DNA of 6,253 bases, from contig DIMZ01000234.1 in NCBI GenBank assembly GCA_002425825.1, forward strand, positions 1,000 to 7,252, given 5' to 3'. The position numbers and the translations under genes are program-made. A model generated the notes under the pieces. It saw nothing but the letters and a program-made list of their open reading frames with translations, was not told where the DNA came from and searched no databases. Position 1 is the first letter of the stretch. Each line of letters opens with the position of its first letter. Positions 5,525-6,253 of this stretch are shown piece after piece. This DNA is from Cloacimonetes bacterium UBA5553. GTDB taxonomy: Bacteria > Cloacimonadota > Cloacimonadia > Cloacimonadales > Cloacimonadaceae.

Positions 5525-6253
5525 GCTCTTAGTTCTTTTATCCTTTTTGTTAGTTTGGGTAATACCTCAAATAAGTCTCCAACAATGCCCAAATCGGCAA
5601 CCTTGAAGATAGGGGCGTCTGGATCTTTATTTATAGCAATAATGTAATCGGCACTGGACATACCCGCAAGGTGCTGAATGGCACCGCTGATACCAATGGA
5701 TAAATAGATGTTGGGCTTCACTGTTTTACCCGTTTGACCTACCTGATGCGAATAGGGTATCCACTCGGCATCCACCGCCGCACGCGATGCGCCAACTGCT
5801 CCGCCCAAAGCCTCGGCAAGCTCTTCTATCATGGCAAAGTTCTTTGCGTCTTTTATGCCCCTTCCGCCCGATACTATCACATTGGCTTCGGTAATGTTTA
5901 TCAGATTTGTCTTTTCCTTCTCGAAGCTAAGCCACATGGTTTCGTCTTCGTCCAGATCGAAATTTATCTGTTCCTGGATAACAATGCCGCTTCGGCTATC
6001 GTCACGTGGGATGGGATTCATTACTTTGTGGCGCACGGTTGCCATCTGAGGGCGGTGATTGGCAGTAACAATAGTAGCCATGATGTTTCCGCCAAAGGCT
6101 GGTCTGGTTTGCAGCAGGTTTCCGGTAGCTTCGTCTATTGCCAGTCCGGTGCAGTCTGCAGTTAAACCCGTATGCAGATGAATGGCAACGCGGGGGATGA
6201 AGCTGCGTCCGGTTACAGTAGCCCCGGCAAGGATAATGGCAGGCTTATATTTG
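5521..6253 (-). CDS. etfA: Electron transfer flavoprotein alpha subunit, 5' end outside window
   Basis: ETF alpha carries FAD and with ETF beta passes electrons between flavin dehydrogenases (for example acyl-CoA dehydrogenases) and quinone- or ferredoxin-linked partners. The frame stays open to the window edge, so the ATG at 6081 is internal; 243 residues are visible. They start with KYKPAIILAG, then ATVTGRSFIPRVA, the TGLTADCTGL block (28-37) and QTRPAFGGNIMAT (48-60), all typical of the alpha subunit. The C-terminal FAD-binding half has GGRGIK (129-134), GASRAAVDAEW (154-164), HQVGQTGKTVKP (169-180), GISGAIQHLAGM (187-198) and AINKDPDAPIFKVADLGIVGDL (206-227, split here only for reading). 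In the last block the sequence is AINKDPDAPIF then KVADLGIVGDL. The N-terminal domain and etfB would lie to the right. The stop overlaps the amidohydrolase start. Identification is very secure; the dehydrogenase partner is unknown. Confidence 0.97.
   Translation of the reverse strand, partial: KYKPAIILAGATVTGRSFIPRVAIHLHTGLTADCTGLAIDEATGNLLQTRPAFGGNIMATIVTANHRPQMATVRHKVMNPIPRDDSRSGIVIQEQINFDLDEDETMWLSFEKEKTNLINITEANVIVSGGRGIKDAKNFAMIEELAEALGGAVGASRAAVDAEWIPYSHQVGQTGKTVKPNIYLSIGISGAIQHLAGMSSADYIIAINKDPDAPIFKVADLGIVGDLFEVLPKLTKRIKELRA

Noticed and set aside
6079..6081. ATG as the true start of etfA
   Set aside because: Upstream codons to the window edge encode conserved ETF-alpha sequence (TGLTADCT, QTRPAFGGN), so this Met is internal.
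5734..6165. Plus-strand frame of 143 codons
   Set aside because: It is antisense to the unmistakable etfA coding sequence.

Overview
The window reads as part of a Gram-negative bacterial chromosome. There is a lipobox lipoprotein, a small outer-membrane beta-barrel with a PorT-like signature, and a lipoprotein built from chitobiase-type (CHB_HEX) repeats plus an FGE/SUMF1-like domain. With the electron-transfer-flavoprotein and QueE genes, this suggests an FCB-group or related anaerobe. Candidatus Cloacimonadota is my best guess, from general familiarity with that architecture and not from any search.

Left part (1-1062): the 3' end of a plus-strand gene of unknown function, whose protein ends in a SEC-C zinc-binding tail. 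It is followed by an imperfect stem-loop, a good intrinsic terminator, and then a non-coding stretch with seven direct copies of a 17-bp motif (consensus GCAATTTTCRGTGAKAC). Judged by single lines of sequence, this part is more A/T-rich than the genes to the right, so it may be an accessory or mobile-element-derived segment.

Middle part (about 985-3568): a probable sigma70-type promoter, then two plus-strand envelope genes with strong Shine-Dalgarno sites. The first is a 287-aa outer-membrane barrel. The second is a 525-aa lipoprotein with three CHB_HEX repeats and a C-terminal FGE-like domain that lacks one of the two catalytic cysteines of true formylglycine-generating enzymes. They are probably one transcription unit that makes a surface module.

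Right part (3611-6253): a minus-strand cluster converging on the lipoprotein gene. In transcription order it is etfA (electron transfer flavoprotein alpha, 5' end outside the window), a metal-dependent amidohydrolase whose start codon overlaps the etfA stop (ATGA), and queE (7-carboxy-7-deazaguanine synthase, queuosine pathway). The tight etfA-amidohydrolase coupling is the most unusual gene-context feature. I found no convincing evidence of a wholly new system. The repeat array and the ETF-amidohydrolase pairing are the points most worth checking.
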